A stretch of 64,000 bases of DNA from Trissonchulus latispiculum. Its lineage: Eukaryota > Nematoda > Enoplea > Enoplida > Ironidae. Under the pieces are notes generated by a model. The model was not told the DNA's origin. It ran no database searches and saw nothing but the letters and a program-made list of their open reading frames with translations. Shown in pieces: positions 23,670 through 34,645 of this stretch. The DNA lies in the NCBI GenBank assembly GCA_030248195.1, contig JASAND010006680.1:1-64000 (forward strand). The letters run 5' to 3'. The translations under genes were made by a program, and so were the position numbers. Each line of letters opens with the position of its first letter. Position 1 is the first letter of the stretch.

Positions 23670-24230
23670 GTTGGGTATGTCTTGTTATTATTAGTATTCT
23701 CCGAATTTTTGTTCTCCCCTCTAACTTTTGATTGGCTGGACCGATCCGGCTGAAATTTTCGGTGTGAGTTGGGGGTGACCTACGTGACCTTTCGGTGCTC
23801 CCGGAAGTGCGGCAGTTCGGTACTTCCCAGATTCCGGGAATGGCGGATACAGGATTTTTGAAAATGGTAAAAGGGGACCAACGGAAACGTAAAAAATTTT
23901 TTGTCTCCGATTTCGCTCAAAAGTTGGCCATACCCCAATTCGATAACGCTGATTTCGAAACTGAAATAGAAATTTCCGGAAAATTTACGAATTTCGAGAT
24001 ATTGGACCAGCAAAACTCAGGACTCAAACATTGGTACTCATTCATTGGTACTCAAATGAAACATTAAAGAGCTCGTCGAATTGAGCAATCTTCCTTCTTA
24101 CGACATCTTCGGGAAAGCGTCTAGCGAAAGTTATGCCCGAAAAACTGAAAATCCGGGAATTCCCGGAAACCCGGATTTTGAACGGAAGCATTTTTGTCTG
24201 CGATTTCGCGCAAAAGTTGGTCATATGATG
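23670..24230. repeat. Dispersed repeat E, copy 2
   Basis: Two partial units (about 23,870-24,010 and 24,058-24,225) related to 20,866-21,190. The second is interrupted after 'aaaagttggtcatat', where a possible LTR begins. The 90-aa frame here is not a recognised protein. Confidence 0.55.
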
Positions 24231-24830
24231 TGATGACTACTTTAAGAATAGTTTGTACGTAGTTGTTATAATGACGTTCAGTCAGTAGCACAAAACTTAG
24301 GTGAAGACATTAGAGACTATAGGCTTAACTATTTTAACACTCCCCCTTAGTCAATAACGTCTGTGACCCCAATGCGGATATTTAGAGTTATGCTTCATGC
24401 TATTATGCGTTGGCAAGATGACTTCTGTTTCCACACCGCACCGGTGGCAGGGTAACACACAGCCATCTTTTTGTTATGGTCTTGTTGTCCTAGGAAGTGG
24501 AGTTTAGGAGTGACAGGTTCTTTAACCTGACAGATGCAAGCACAGTGTACTGCTCTGCCAGATGCTGCTTGTCGTAGACGTTCTCCTATTTTGTCGTATG
24601 GTATTGGGGGTTCTCTATATCTTCGTGACCGACAACTTGACCGGTATCGGCGGTGTCTTCTCTTCCGTTGACGCCGTCCGCATCTTCAGTTAATTACCAT
24701 TCTGGCTCAATTTCTTGGGCGCCTCTTTTGTGTGTCGCTTACTAAGACTTGTCTTAATAGAGGCCTTCTCTATTAATAGGCCTCTCCTTTCTATTTAATT
24801 GTATAGTAGAAGTTGGTTTCATTTGAGATA
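24226..24830 (-). mobile_element. Possible LTR-retrotransposon 3' end (PPT plus LTR start)
   Basis: On the minus strand, a purine tract 'ctaagggggag' (24,350-24,340) is followed at once by TGTTAAAATAG, the usual layout of a polypurine tract and the TG start of a 3' LTR. The sequence then runs ~110 bp and stops inside repeat E near 24,226. The 24,350-24,830 interval would be the internal 3' part but encodes no domain I can identify. Copia-like is a guess from the PPT form. Confidence 0.35.
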
Positions 24831-25047
24831 TTCATTTCTATCTAATTTGCAATTTATCAGTTCATGAGTTTTTATTGAAGTATGCATAACAAAAACATAT
24901 TGAAGTATGTATAACGAACAAAAGAAAAAGAAAAGCAAATGTTTTTTCATTTTTTCTTGTTTGTTTTTCTGAAGTAGTTCCAACTTCTATCATCCGTGGC
25001 GTCTGCTGTTTCTATACAGTGCTAAAAAATAATAAAATAAATTAAGT

Positions 25048-25049
25048 AA

Positions 25050-25100
<51 letters not shown>
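25048..25100. repeat. (TA)n microsatellite
   Basis: An uninterrupted TA dinucleotide run of about 50 bp. Confidence 0.95.
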
Positions 25101-25103
<3 letters not shown>

Positions 25104-25149
25104 GGAGGATAGGAGGAGGAGAGGGGTGATACAAACATTACATTAAGGG

Positions 25150-27110
25150 TAACATTAAAATACATAATGACTGCTAAACTCCTTTTGTTCTATAAAGGAA
25201 CATCTAATCATTGTGGGAACAAAAAGGAACATCAAAGAAACATTAAAGAGTAATTTCCGTTTTGTTCCTTTCACATTTTTGAAAAATGAAATTTTTCTTA
25301 TTTGTTTCTTTTTTGTTCGAAACTAAGTTTCGGATGTTCCCTAATTTTCTTTTAAAAGGAACATGAAAGGAACTATTTGCTTTACTTTCCAAGTGTTTCT
25401 TATGTTTCGTTTTCTTTTTCTAATTCTGAACTTTGGTCTGGTGATGGGGTGATCGTCAATACTTTGAATTCGAGATTTAACACTGATTTTACGTGTAAAT
25501 TCTCGAATTGCTAGATCAACATTCGTCAAGGTCGTTTTTCGCGCTTGTTCTCTTGGAGTTTTTTGAAAAATAAATTTAATTTTTTTTGTTCTTTTTTGTC
25601 CAAAACTTGGTTTCTGATGTTTCTTAATTTTCTTATTTTCTTTTAAAAGGAACATCAAAGGAACTATTTGCTTTATTTTCCAAGTGTTTCTTTTGTTTCC
25701 TTTCCTTTCTCAGATTCTGAACTTAGGTCTGGTGATCGGTGATCGTCAATACTTTGAATTCGAGATTTAACACTGATTTTACGTGTAAATTCTCGAATTG
25801 CTAGATCAACATTCGTCAAGGTCGTTTTTTCGTCTTGTTCCCTTGGTCTTTTTGTATAAAGAAATTTCATTTTCTTTTTTTCGTTCTTTTTTGTCGGAAA
25901 CTAAGTTTCGGATGTTTCTTAATTTTCTTATTTTCTTTTAAAAGGAACATCAAAGGAACTATTTGCTTTATTTTCCAAGTGTTTCTTTTGTTTCCTTTTC
26001 TTTCTCTAATTCTGGACTTAGGTCTGGTGATCGGTGATCGTCAATACTTTGAATTCGAGATTTAACACTGATTTTACGTGTAAATTATCGAATTGCTAGA
26101 TCAACATTCGTCAAGGTCGTTTTTCGTCTTGTTCCCTTGATGTTTTTGTATAAAGAAATTTCATTTTCTTTTTTTCGTTCTTTTTTGTCGGAAACTAAGT
26201 TTCAAATGTTCCCTAATTTTCTCCTAAAAGGAACATCAAAGGAACTGTTTGTTTTATTTTGCAAGTGTTTCTTTTGTTTCCTTTTCTTTCTCTAATTGTG
26301 AACTTAGGTTTGGTGATTGGGTGATTGGTGATCGTCAATACTTTGAATTCGAGATTTAACACTGATTTTACGTGTAAATTCTCGAATTGCTAGATCAACA
26401 TTCGTCAAGGTCGTTTTTTCGTCTTGTTCCCTTGTTGTTTTTGTATAAAGAAATTTCATTTTCTTTTTTTCGTTCTTTTTTGTCGGAAACTAAGTTTCAG
26501 ATGTTCCCGAATTTTTTTCTAAAAGAAACATTAAAGGAACTGTTTGATTTATTTTTCAAGTGTTTCTTTGGTTTCTTTTCCTTTCTCTAATTCTGAACTT
26601 AGGTCTGGTGATCGGTGATCGTCAATATTTTGAATTCGAGATTTAACACTGATTTTACGTGTAAATTCTCGAATTGCTAGATCAACATTCGTCAAGGTAG
26701 TTTTTTCGTCTTGTTCCCTTGGTATTTTTAAAAAAAATAATTTCATTTTCTTTTTTGGTTCTTCTTTGTCCGAAAGTAAGTTTCCAATGTTTCCTACTTT
26801 TCTGCTAAAAGGAACATCAAAGGAACTATTTGATTTATTTTCCAAGTGTTTCTTTTGTTTCCTTTCCTTTCTCTAGTTCTGAACTTATGTCTGGTGATCG
26901 GTGATCGTCAATACTTTGAATTCGAGATTTAACACTGATTTTACGTGTAAATTCTCGAATTGCGAGATCAACATTCGTCAAGATCGTTTTTTCGTCTTGT
27001 TCCCTTGGTCTTTTTGTATAAAGAAATTTCATTTTCTTTTTTTCGTTCTTTTTTGTCGGAAACTAAGTTTCAGATGTTCCCGAATTTTTTCCTAAAAGGA
27101 ACATCAAAGG
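25150..27110. repeat. ~290-bp tandem repeat, about six units
   Basis: The anchor 'ttgaattcgagatttaacac' recurs near 25,463, 25,753, 26,050, 26,345, 26,632 and 26,918, a period of about 290 bp. Each unit also has a 'gtaaattctcgaattg' block and a 'gaacatcaaaggaac' block. On the minus strand each unit reads a ~60-residue frame with the core NVDLAIREFTRKISVKSRIQ. Indels such as 'gatggggtgatcg' in the 25,440 unit shift the frame, so it is probably a satellite with incidental coding potential rather than repeated exons. Confidence 0.8.
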
Positions 27111-28316
27111 AACTATTTGCTTTATTTTCCAATTCTTTTTTCTTTTTGTGTCGTCCTTTTCTTTCTCTCATACATTGTGAAGGGTGCTTTGAAAAAAGAA
27201 ATTTCATTTTCTTTTTTTGGTTCTTTTTTGTCCGAAACTAAGTTTTGGACGTTTTGTAATTTTTTTCTGAAAGGAACATTAACATCAAAGGAACTGTTTG
27301 TTTTATTTTCCAAGTTTTTCTTTTGTTCCCTTTTCTTTCTCTATTTCTGAACTTTTGAAAATGTTTTTTAGTTGTTTTCTCTCCGAAACTAAGTTTCAGA
27401 TATTCGCTATTTTTGTCTTTGGGTATTGCCTATTTCTATCTTAAAAAGAATAATAAACGAACTCTAAAAGATTTTTTATATTCCTATTTGGTTTTTTCTG
27501 TCCGAAACTAAGTTTTAGATGTTCGCTATTTTTGTTGAAACTAAGTTTTAGATGTTCCTTATTTTTGTCTTAAAAGGAACATCAAAAGAATCTAATTTTC
27601 TTTCTAAGTTTCTTTTGTTCCTTAAGCAATATGAAACTCTAAGAAATAGTTTTGACCTATATTTTTGAATTTTATTGTTTTCGAAATATTTGAGTGTTTC
27701 TTAAGCTTTTTAAAACTGAAATCAACAAAGTTTTGAGCCTTTTAGAAAGGAAGAGAAAGTTTGATTTATTTCTTTTCTAAATACTAAACTCTATTTTGTA
27801 AATATTCGACAAATATAAATGATATTCTATTATTACATTTTTCAATCATAAAAAATACAATTCTAAGATAATTATTAAAATAATATTTTCTTTTTTCCAA
27901 ATTAAATATTTCAATATTTTTATTTTTCATTTTGAATACTTCAGAATCAAAAATATTAGAAAAATCAATATATTAATAAATAACTCCACCTTCAAGTTAA
28001 TTTAAATTAAAGTACATTTTGAACAAAATCAAAAATAAAGAAACGTACCATTATATATATAGATATATCATAGTATAAATTACTATAGATAATTTTAGTA
28101 TAAGATGCAATTGAAAATTTTAAAAAATTTGTCACTTATATACGTTTCTTTTCAGTTCTCAATATGCAAATTAGTTTTTGTTTATTTTGAAAATGAATTC
28201 TACCTTATTTGCATTTTGAAGTTAGCAAGAGCAAGTTGTAGTAAGTAATAAATTATTATCTAGTGACTTATGGCCTTTTTGTTTTAGTGTGAATATTAAA
28301 TTCATAAGTTTTAAAA
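27111..28316. other. AT-rich decayed continuation of the tandem repeat
   Basis: Degenerate pieces of the 290-bp unit ('ccgaaactaagtttcagat', 'aaaggaacatcaa') persist to about 27,620. After that the DNA is very AT-rich with no feature seen. Confidence 0.6.
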
Positions 28317-31300
28317 TTACCAGTCTTCGTAATAACCACCATCTGCGGCTTCATCAGGGCTTTCATCATCACTTCCATCTTCACTACTATCGTCTCCAAC
28401 AATAAAGTTTTCCAACAAAGAATTAGTAGAGTCTTCGCTGCTGAAAAATATATATTCATTTTAAAAGTCACAGAATTGGTGTCATAAGAGAATTTTATAC
28501 AACAAAACGATAATATCAAATAATAAATATTACGTTTCAAGAGTGTTATAGAGTTTTCGATTCTTATTTTTTATTATTTCGTATGCTAAAAAATAAATTT
28601 ACAAAACTAGAATAAAGAATCATGTCTAATAAACAGAAAATACATGGAGAAAACTCAACTCGCCTATAAGCGCTTTCAATCGAATCTTCTGAACTCGAAG
28701 CTGATGAAGACACCACTGGTCTAGGGTATAGCTTGCTTTTTCGGCTTTTGTGTTGCTTCTTGCTACAATAAAGGATACGTATAAGCGGACTTATAAAACT
28801 TTTTCATTTTCATTCATGATCATTAGATTCAGTTTTGATATCTACATGTATTTTACATTTATAATTTTTTAATTTTTTGTACCTGTTACGACTTCGCTTT
28901 TTCTTCTTCTGTTTTCTAGATTTCTTGTGCTTTGCGTCTCGTCTCCATGGCCGGAGTGTTTGTTCTTTTGCAGATAGATCAAGGAATTTTTCAACTCTTC
29001 GTTTCAGCTTTCTGTTGTCTTTATTACCGTTGCTTTTTTGAGCAAGATAATCCCGTCTTTCCTTTGCGTTTTTGAATTGGGAAGGCCATTTCTTCTTCTC
29101 TCTACAAAGAAGAGATTTAATTAAATACATGATTGTCGCACGCTGAAATCCTAAAAAACAATGGATGTAGCGTAATACAATGTGTCAAAGACTTGGGGGG
29201 ACGAAACCATTACGACAACTAGTAGCGAAGACATTAAACCAATCCTCCTTCTTGCTGCAAGTCAATTACATAGAATACATAACGAGACATACTTTTTTGG
29301 GACCTGTCGCGAACTTCGACGAACACTTTTCACTCCTGTATGTTGCCCAGCTTTTGATAAGTCAAGCTTCGAATGCATGTTTATTCGTCCTCGGGCTTTT
29401 CTATAAAAAAATCATTTTATAATTTAATTTATATAAAAGCAGGTTATTTATATGTCCTTATTGTAATCGTTACTATTATTACTTTATAATTAAAAAGTTT
29501 TATTTTTTTATTTTTCATTCTGGTCATAACAATTCGTATTTCCATAGTAATTCTGATAACTAAAAAAGATATTAGTTTAAAAAGTTTCCGAAACTATAAA
29601 CATACACTGCAGCCGTTCTAGTTTGACGGCTTTCTGTAGAAGTAGTACTTGGCCTCATTGCAAGTTCACTCGTTTCTTCTTCGTTTTGAACAATGACATC
29701 TGGTCTAAAAAGAATAACAAATAAATATTATAAAACTGAAATTCTGAAATCGTAAGGGAGGATCGTAATTTTTCGACCATCGCCGTTTTTTCTCATTTTC
29801 ACATTTTTGTACTCCTTATGAGTCCCCAAACAAGTGCGTTTGTTGCAAAACTTTTTCTATTATGCACAATAGCCCTTCTGGAGGTGACTCCGACATATGC
29901 TAAACCATAGGAAAACGAAAGAGATCGTTCTGTCCTGAACTCTCAGCGAGACATACTAACGTAAATACTAAATTCTATAAATTTGAACTGCAAATTCTCT
30001 AGACTTCGTTGACCCTGGATTCTAAAAATTTGTCTTGTTTTTGAGGACATATGGGGGTATATAATACCCAAAAATGAGCGCAAAACGTGATTATAAAATT
30101 TGAAAATTTGGTAGTTGGCCACCCCTCCCTCTCCCTCCTTAATTGATTATGATATATGTTTTCCATGCAAAGGTAACAATAATAAACTTACAACTGAGAA
30201 GGCAAAGCGTTGTCAGGATTACACAGGTGATTCTCGTCTTCAGCAATATTTGTATTATCAGATGTTTGTTCAATTTGAACTCCTTCGACTCTTTTTCCTT
30301 GTTCTTTCCTAAATTATTTGTAAATCGGTTGTTATTTATAAAATCAATATAATCAAATCAGCATTAAAGTCAAAAAAAGAAAGAATTTTTGAATAGTTTT
30401 AATACAGTATTGTCCTATGGTTAAGAATTCAAATTAAGTTCAGAAAAAACGTTGGTTTTTTGTTACTCATTCTGCTGTAGCCCGTTGACAGATGTCGAGT
30501 TTCCAACTTTCTCTGTCTTGTTACTGTAGTCTATAAATTGTAATGGCTTATATTTCGCTAGGACTGCTAAGGATGTTCTAAAATTAATTAAAAACAACTA
30601 TCAGATTAGTAAGAAAAAAATGATAACATTATATTTTAATAGCTTCAGATCCCCTTTTGTTTGACTATTGCTTATCAAGTATTATATTTTATAATATAAG
30701 TTAATATTATAATGACGTTATATATAGTATATCATCCATATAAAAAATAAAGTAAAGTACAATTCTTCAATTCTTACTTCTGCTGGAGCGGTAAATACCG
30801 ATTAGCTGGACGTTTGCCTTCTTTCTCATTCCTCCACGCATTGCTTTCCTGAGTCCCATATGAAATTTGCTGCTTCTCGTTTTCTTCACCACCATAACTA
30901 AAATAATAAACAAATTTGCGATAAATGCGTACACTAGGTAATTACAAAACATATTTCTACACTTGATGCGATGTTTTTCTGGATTCCATATCACAATAAA
31001 TATATATAGTAAACTTTTTAATGTACATTTTTCAATACTTAATGTGATCTTTTCATATCATAGTAAATACATATTGTAAATTTTTAATGTACATTGTAAC
31101 TTACCCTAACTGTTGCAGCAAGCTGTCTTCAGAATATTCTTGTAGGCTTGTACTAGAACTTTCATTTTGAAGTATTTTCTCTCTGAAAATGATTATATAG
31201 TAAAACTAGGATAATCTTTTATTAGAATTTTTTTCTGTTCTTTTTCGTTCGATTTCAAATAGAATTGTATTTTTAAAAAATTAGTAAGTGTCATTGTCTA

Positions 31301-32743
31301 ATATGAAACACATTTGAATTTTATTCTATGGAGATCGGACACTCACTCTTCTTTCTGCAATTTCGCGTCTAGTTCAGCTTGTATATCTAGATTCATCAAG
31401 GCAATATCAGTCTCACTGTCTGAATCCCTCTGTCTGTAATATAGTGAAAATGTTCAATTATAACTATTTATTAACTTAAATAGTTTTATCAATTACCGAT
31501 TAGTTATACGTTTGTTTTTCTTTGTATTTTGAAGAATTTTCAGGAAGTCATCTAGAGTCGTCTGAACTTCTGCAAAGTTCGGTGGCAAAATGGATCTGTT
31601 AATGTTTCTGAATAATAAAAAACAAACATTTTAAGTAAAAGATATTGCCAGACTAATATTTGCATTATGACATACCAAAATTTAAAATTGACAGATATTT
31701 GTATTCTTACTCAAATGTTATGACGAGCTCGCTGTCCTCTGGCATTTGACCAGTATCATTACTGATTTGAGTAGTCATAATATGTGAATCCGTTTTATCC
31801 TTATCTGCTTCCTTTTGCTTTCTGTCCATCGAACCACTTTCTTCTCGTTCTTTTTTCTTAGTAGTTAAGTCCAATTTGTCTCTTTTGCTGTCCTTTGTTT
31901 CCTGCAATCTCCTTGTTGTTTCTGAATCACTAAGAGATCTAAAATAAAATAAAGTTTGAACAAACACAGTAAACTTAATTTTTATCATATGTATACAAAT
32001 ACATATTCTATATATGTTGTATGCATGCATATAAATCTTCTCCATCATAAGTAGCATAAGAGAAATTAAGAAATAAACATACTTATTCTGTATTATCCGT
32101 TTCTGAGTAACTAAGACCTTGATTTCCCATGATGTCTTGTTTTCACATTCGATACTAAAGTGAAAACAAAAAAGATATAGATAAGATTTAAAAAAATAAT
32201 CTAACAAAATGACTAATTACAAATAAACACTTTAGACGAATTTTTTCTTAAATTTTGTAATTCGTAGTAACCTACTTTTCCTCTGTTTTAATCGTTGTCT
32301 CTTTCCTGTTTCCTTCTGTTCTTTGATTTTCATTCGCTTCAGCATTCGACATTCTAACAAATAAAAGTTCTATATAATTAACGAATAAAATTTAATTTCT
32401 TACTCCGCTTTTGTTTAGATTTCTAATACTCTATAGTATATACTTTTGGTTTTAAAGAAAGTAATTAAGAAAAAGAAACTAACAGCAAAGCCTATTGTTT
32501 GATTTGTATAATTAATTTATAATTTGAAAAATGTTTCCCATCTCTTGAGCTGAATATCGAAATCAAATTTAAAAAAATATAAGAATAAAAAGACAAGACA
32601 AAGACATTATTAATAACATATTCTGAAAACACCAAATACCTAATAGAATTTTCTTCCTCTGATGAATCTGAAGGAATTATCAAACGCTTGCGAGGGCGTT
32701 TTTTAGGATATGAGTCGTTGTCGTTGTCGTCGTCCTTGGACAT
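28317..32743 (-). CDS. 15-exon gene, charged low-complexity protein (584 aa), unknown function
   Basis: Exons on the minus strand: 32743-32640, 32353-32276, 32154-32083, 31938-31711, 31607-31497, 31433-31347, 31182-31105, 30897-30778, 30577-30467, 30308-30192, 29704-29606, 29400-29293, 29101-28883, 28762-28664, 28440-28317. They join into one open frame of 585 codons with the stop. All introns are GT-AG except the last, whose donor is AG|GCGAGT. Every intron splits a codon after base 2, so every internal exon is a multiple of three. The N-terminus is acidic, followed by a nuclear-localisation-like KKRPRKR. Exon 13 is very basic (HKKSRKQKKKKRSRNR), exon 14 is Ser-rich and the C-terminus acidic (DDSSEDGSDDESPDE). 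No known domain, signal peptide or membrane segment was found. A disordered nuclear protein is likely. The final TG|GTAATT could also act as a donor, so a further 3' exon is possible. Confidence 0.78.
29752..30142 (+). mobile_element. Family B TTAA element, internally deleted copy in an intron
   Basis: A 391-bp element, GTAAGGGAGG...CCTCCTTAA, lying wholly inside the intron 29,705-30,191 of the 15-exon gene. Both ends match family B copy 1 ('ttttcgaccatcgcc', 'atgggggtatat'), while ~750 bp of the middle is missing. Confidence 0.75.
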
Positions 32744-33149
32744 GATCGTTAAGTTCTAATTAAATGTCGTATGTTTTGCTAAAGATTAAAATTCAGTAAA
32801 TAAGAACAAAATTATTTTTCAAAATAATTGAAAAGACTTAGAAAAGACTCATTTAATGTAATGGGAAATAAATTAAATCATATCAAAATGAAATAAAAAA
32901 ACTACAGGCGCATCGTTATTTTAGGGGAAAATTTTCTTTAAATTTTCTTTCCATTTTCTTTTTCTTTTTCTTGTGAAAGAAGAAATCTGGACTCTATTTT
33001 TTTTCTTTAAAGAACAAAGAGCGATTAGGCTATTTAAGGTTGCAGCTGTCAGTCAATTTTGTGTACTTCACGGAGAAAAGTTTTGAATAATTTTATTACT
33101 TTTTCGCAGTAAAAAATTCAATACTTTTATAGTAAATGTAAAAGGTAAC
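32744..33149. promoter_or_regulatory. Upstream region of the 15-exon gene
   Basis: A 400-bp AT-rich segment immediately 5' of the gene's ATG (on the minus strand). No TATA box, initiator or conserved element could be identified with confidence. It is bounded upstream by the SINE at 33,150. Confidence 0.3.
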
Positions 33150-33395
33150 CCGTCTCTCTTATTCGAATCTCACCTCGAATGACGACTAGAACCATGGAGG
33201 AGGGGTCAGCTTGTCAAGGGAGAGGCCGTACAGGGGTACTTGTTAGTTTCCCACATAAGTGGTATCCATTTACCGTCCTTTGCTCGAGGGGATTTGTGAA
33301 AATCTTGTGGCAGCGAGAATTCTAACCTCAAACTATCGGATCAAAAGTTCATTGTCTTAAGCACTCGGCCGGCACGGCCCCAAACTCGTGGGGAC
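33150..33395 (-). mobile_element. tRNA-derived SINE 2 (Ser-like head)
   Basis: On the minus strand the head contains 'ggccgagtgcttaagac' (box A-like) and 'cttttgatcc', an anticodon loop that would read TGA (Ser). The body contains 'ggtaaatggatacc', 'gtgggaaactaaca' and 'gtcgtcattcgaggtga', which match the SINE at 4,015-4,370 block by block. The acceptor stem is degenerate, so it is not a tRNA gene. Confidence 0.65.
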
Positions 33396-34645
33396 TTGCA
33401 GGGCGGAAGGACTGTTGTGAACTCTTTCTTAGTCAACGTCATTATAGTGATACTAATTTATTTACAAAAGTTTAAGTTAAACTATTGTATATTCTAGTAG
33501 AATAATCTGAAATACGGCTGCTATAAAAAAACAGAAGATTGTAAAATCAAAAAAAGGAAAAAGTAATTAAGGAAATTAAAATAGTGGTTTTGGTCTTTGG
33601 ACTAAGAATTGATACAAGTTCATTATTAAATGTTGCCATCCACCAGTGAGCGGCAGCGTCCATTTGAAACAACCAAAAATTTAATTTTTTAAAATTAGAA
33701 AATTGTATAAAAGTTTACTTATATAAGAGTTTTAGTGGTAAGCTAATAACATTTAATTCAAAGAACAAAAAGTAATTGACAAGTTGTTGAAAACGAACAA
33801 GTATCCATGAAATTACTACTGAAAATGTGCTGCTGCGGTTGGAATCGCACGAGCGGTATTTCTGGGAAAAGGACTAATGCAGTCAACGTGTTTAAAAACT
33901 ATTCAATTTATGTTAAAGGTAAAAAGAATAAACCCGTTAATGTATTTTCATCTTTTTATTGGAAAAATTAGATATGAAAACATAAAAATGAAATTGAATA
34001 TATTGAAATTAGCGGACCTTCCTAATGATAAGCAACTAATACTAAGACCTCGTCTCCAACGAATTCAGACTAAAAATATATACAAAAATGACTTTATATA
34101 TTTCTATAGAAGAGCAACAAAAGCCAGAAACGGTAGAGCCTTTTTTGAAATCGTTTTTACATCATTAATGGAAAAAGGAAGCTCATACAAGACAGAATAG
34201 AACCGAAAAGTTTGTATTTGGAAAATTCGGCCTTCAAATACTTGTTATCCTAATTTATGACTATTTTTAACGATTCATAAAATCCTTTAACATTCCTTTC
34301 TTTATTTCCAAAGATGTCGTATTATCCCTTTTCTGACAACCAATTATTGTAAGGCAATAGATCATCTCAAGGGACAAATTACTAACCGTCATTGATTCTA
34401 CACTCCATGCTAAAGGACCAAAAATTCATATGTACTGTATTATATATTATAAGCTCAGCCAGTTGGGTACTTTTAAAATACGCATACAACTACAAAGGTC
34501 ATTTTATTAATAGGAAAAACGCTACAAACACAGAGATAGCATATTCATACTTTATTATAACTTATTTTACGGCGAAATCCACTGCATAATAAAGAAAAAT
34601 GCAAAAACATAAATGTAATGGATACTTTCCCAACAAAGTTTACAA
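33396..34645. other. Intergenic DNA, no supported gene
   Basis: AT-rich. The 107-aa plus-strand frame at 33,877-34,200 has no recognisable domain and no splice or promoter context, so it is not called. No repeat partner was found. Confidence 0.4.

Noticed and set aside
25150..27110. CRISPR array
   Set aside because: The units are ~290 bp, contiguous and similar throughout, with no unique spacers; the genome is eukaryotic.
28317..32743. Assignment of the 15-exon gene to a secreted effector (bicycle-type) family
   Set aside because: The symmetric phase-2 exons are similar, but there is no signal peptide or cysteine motif and the sequence carries a nuclear-type basic stretch.
33877..34200. 107-aa plus-strand gene
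   Set aside because: No recognisable domain, AT-rich composition, and no supporting gene context.
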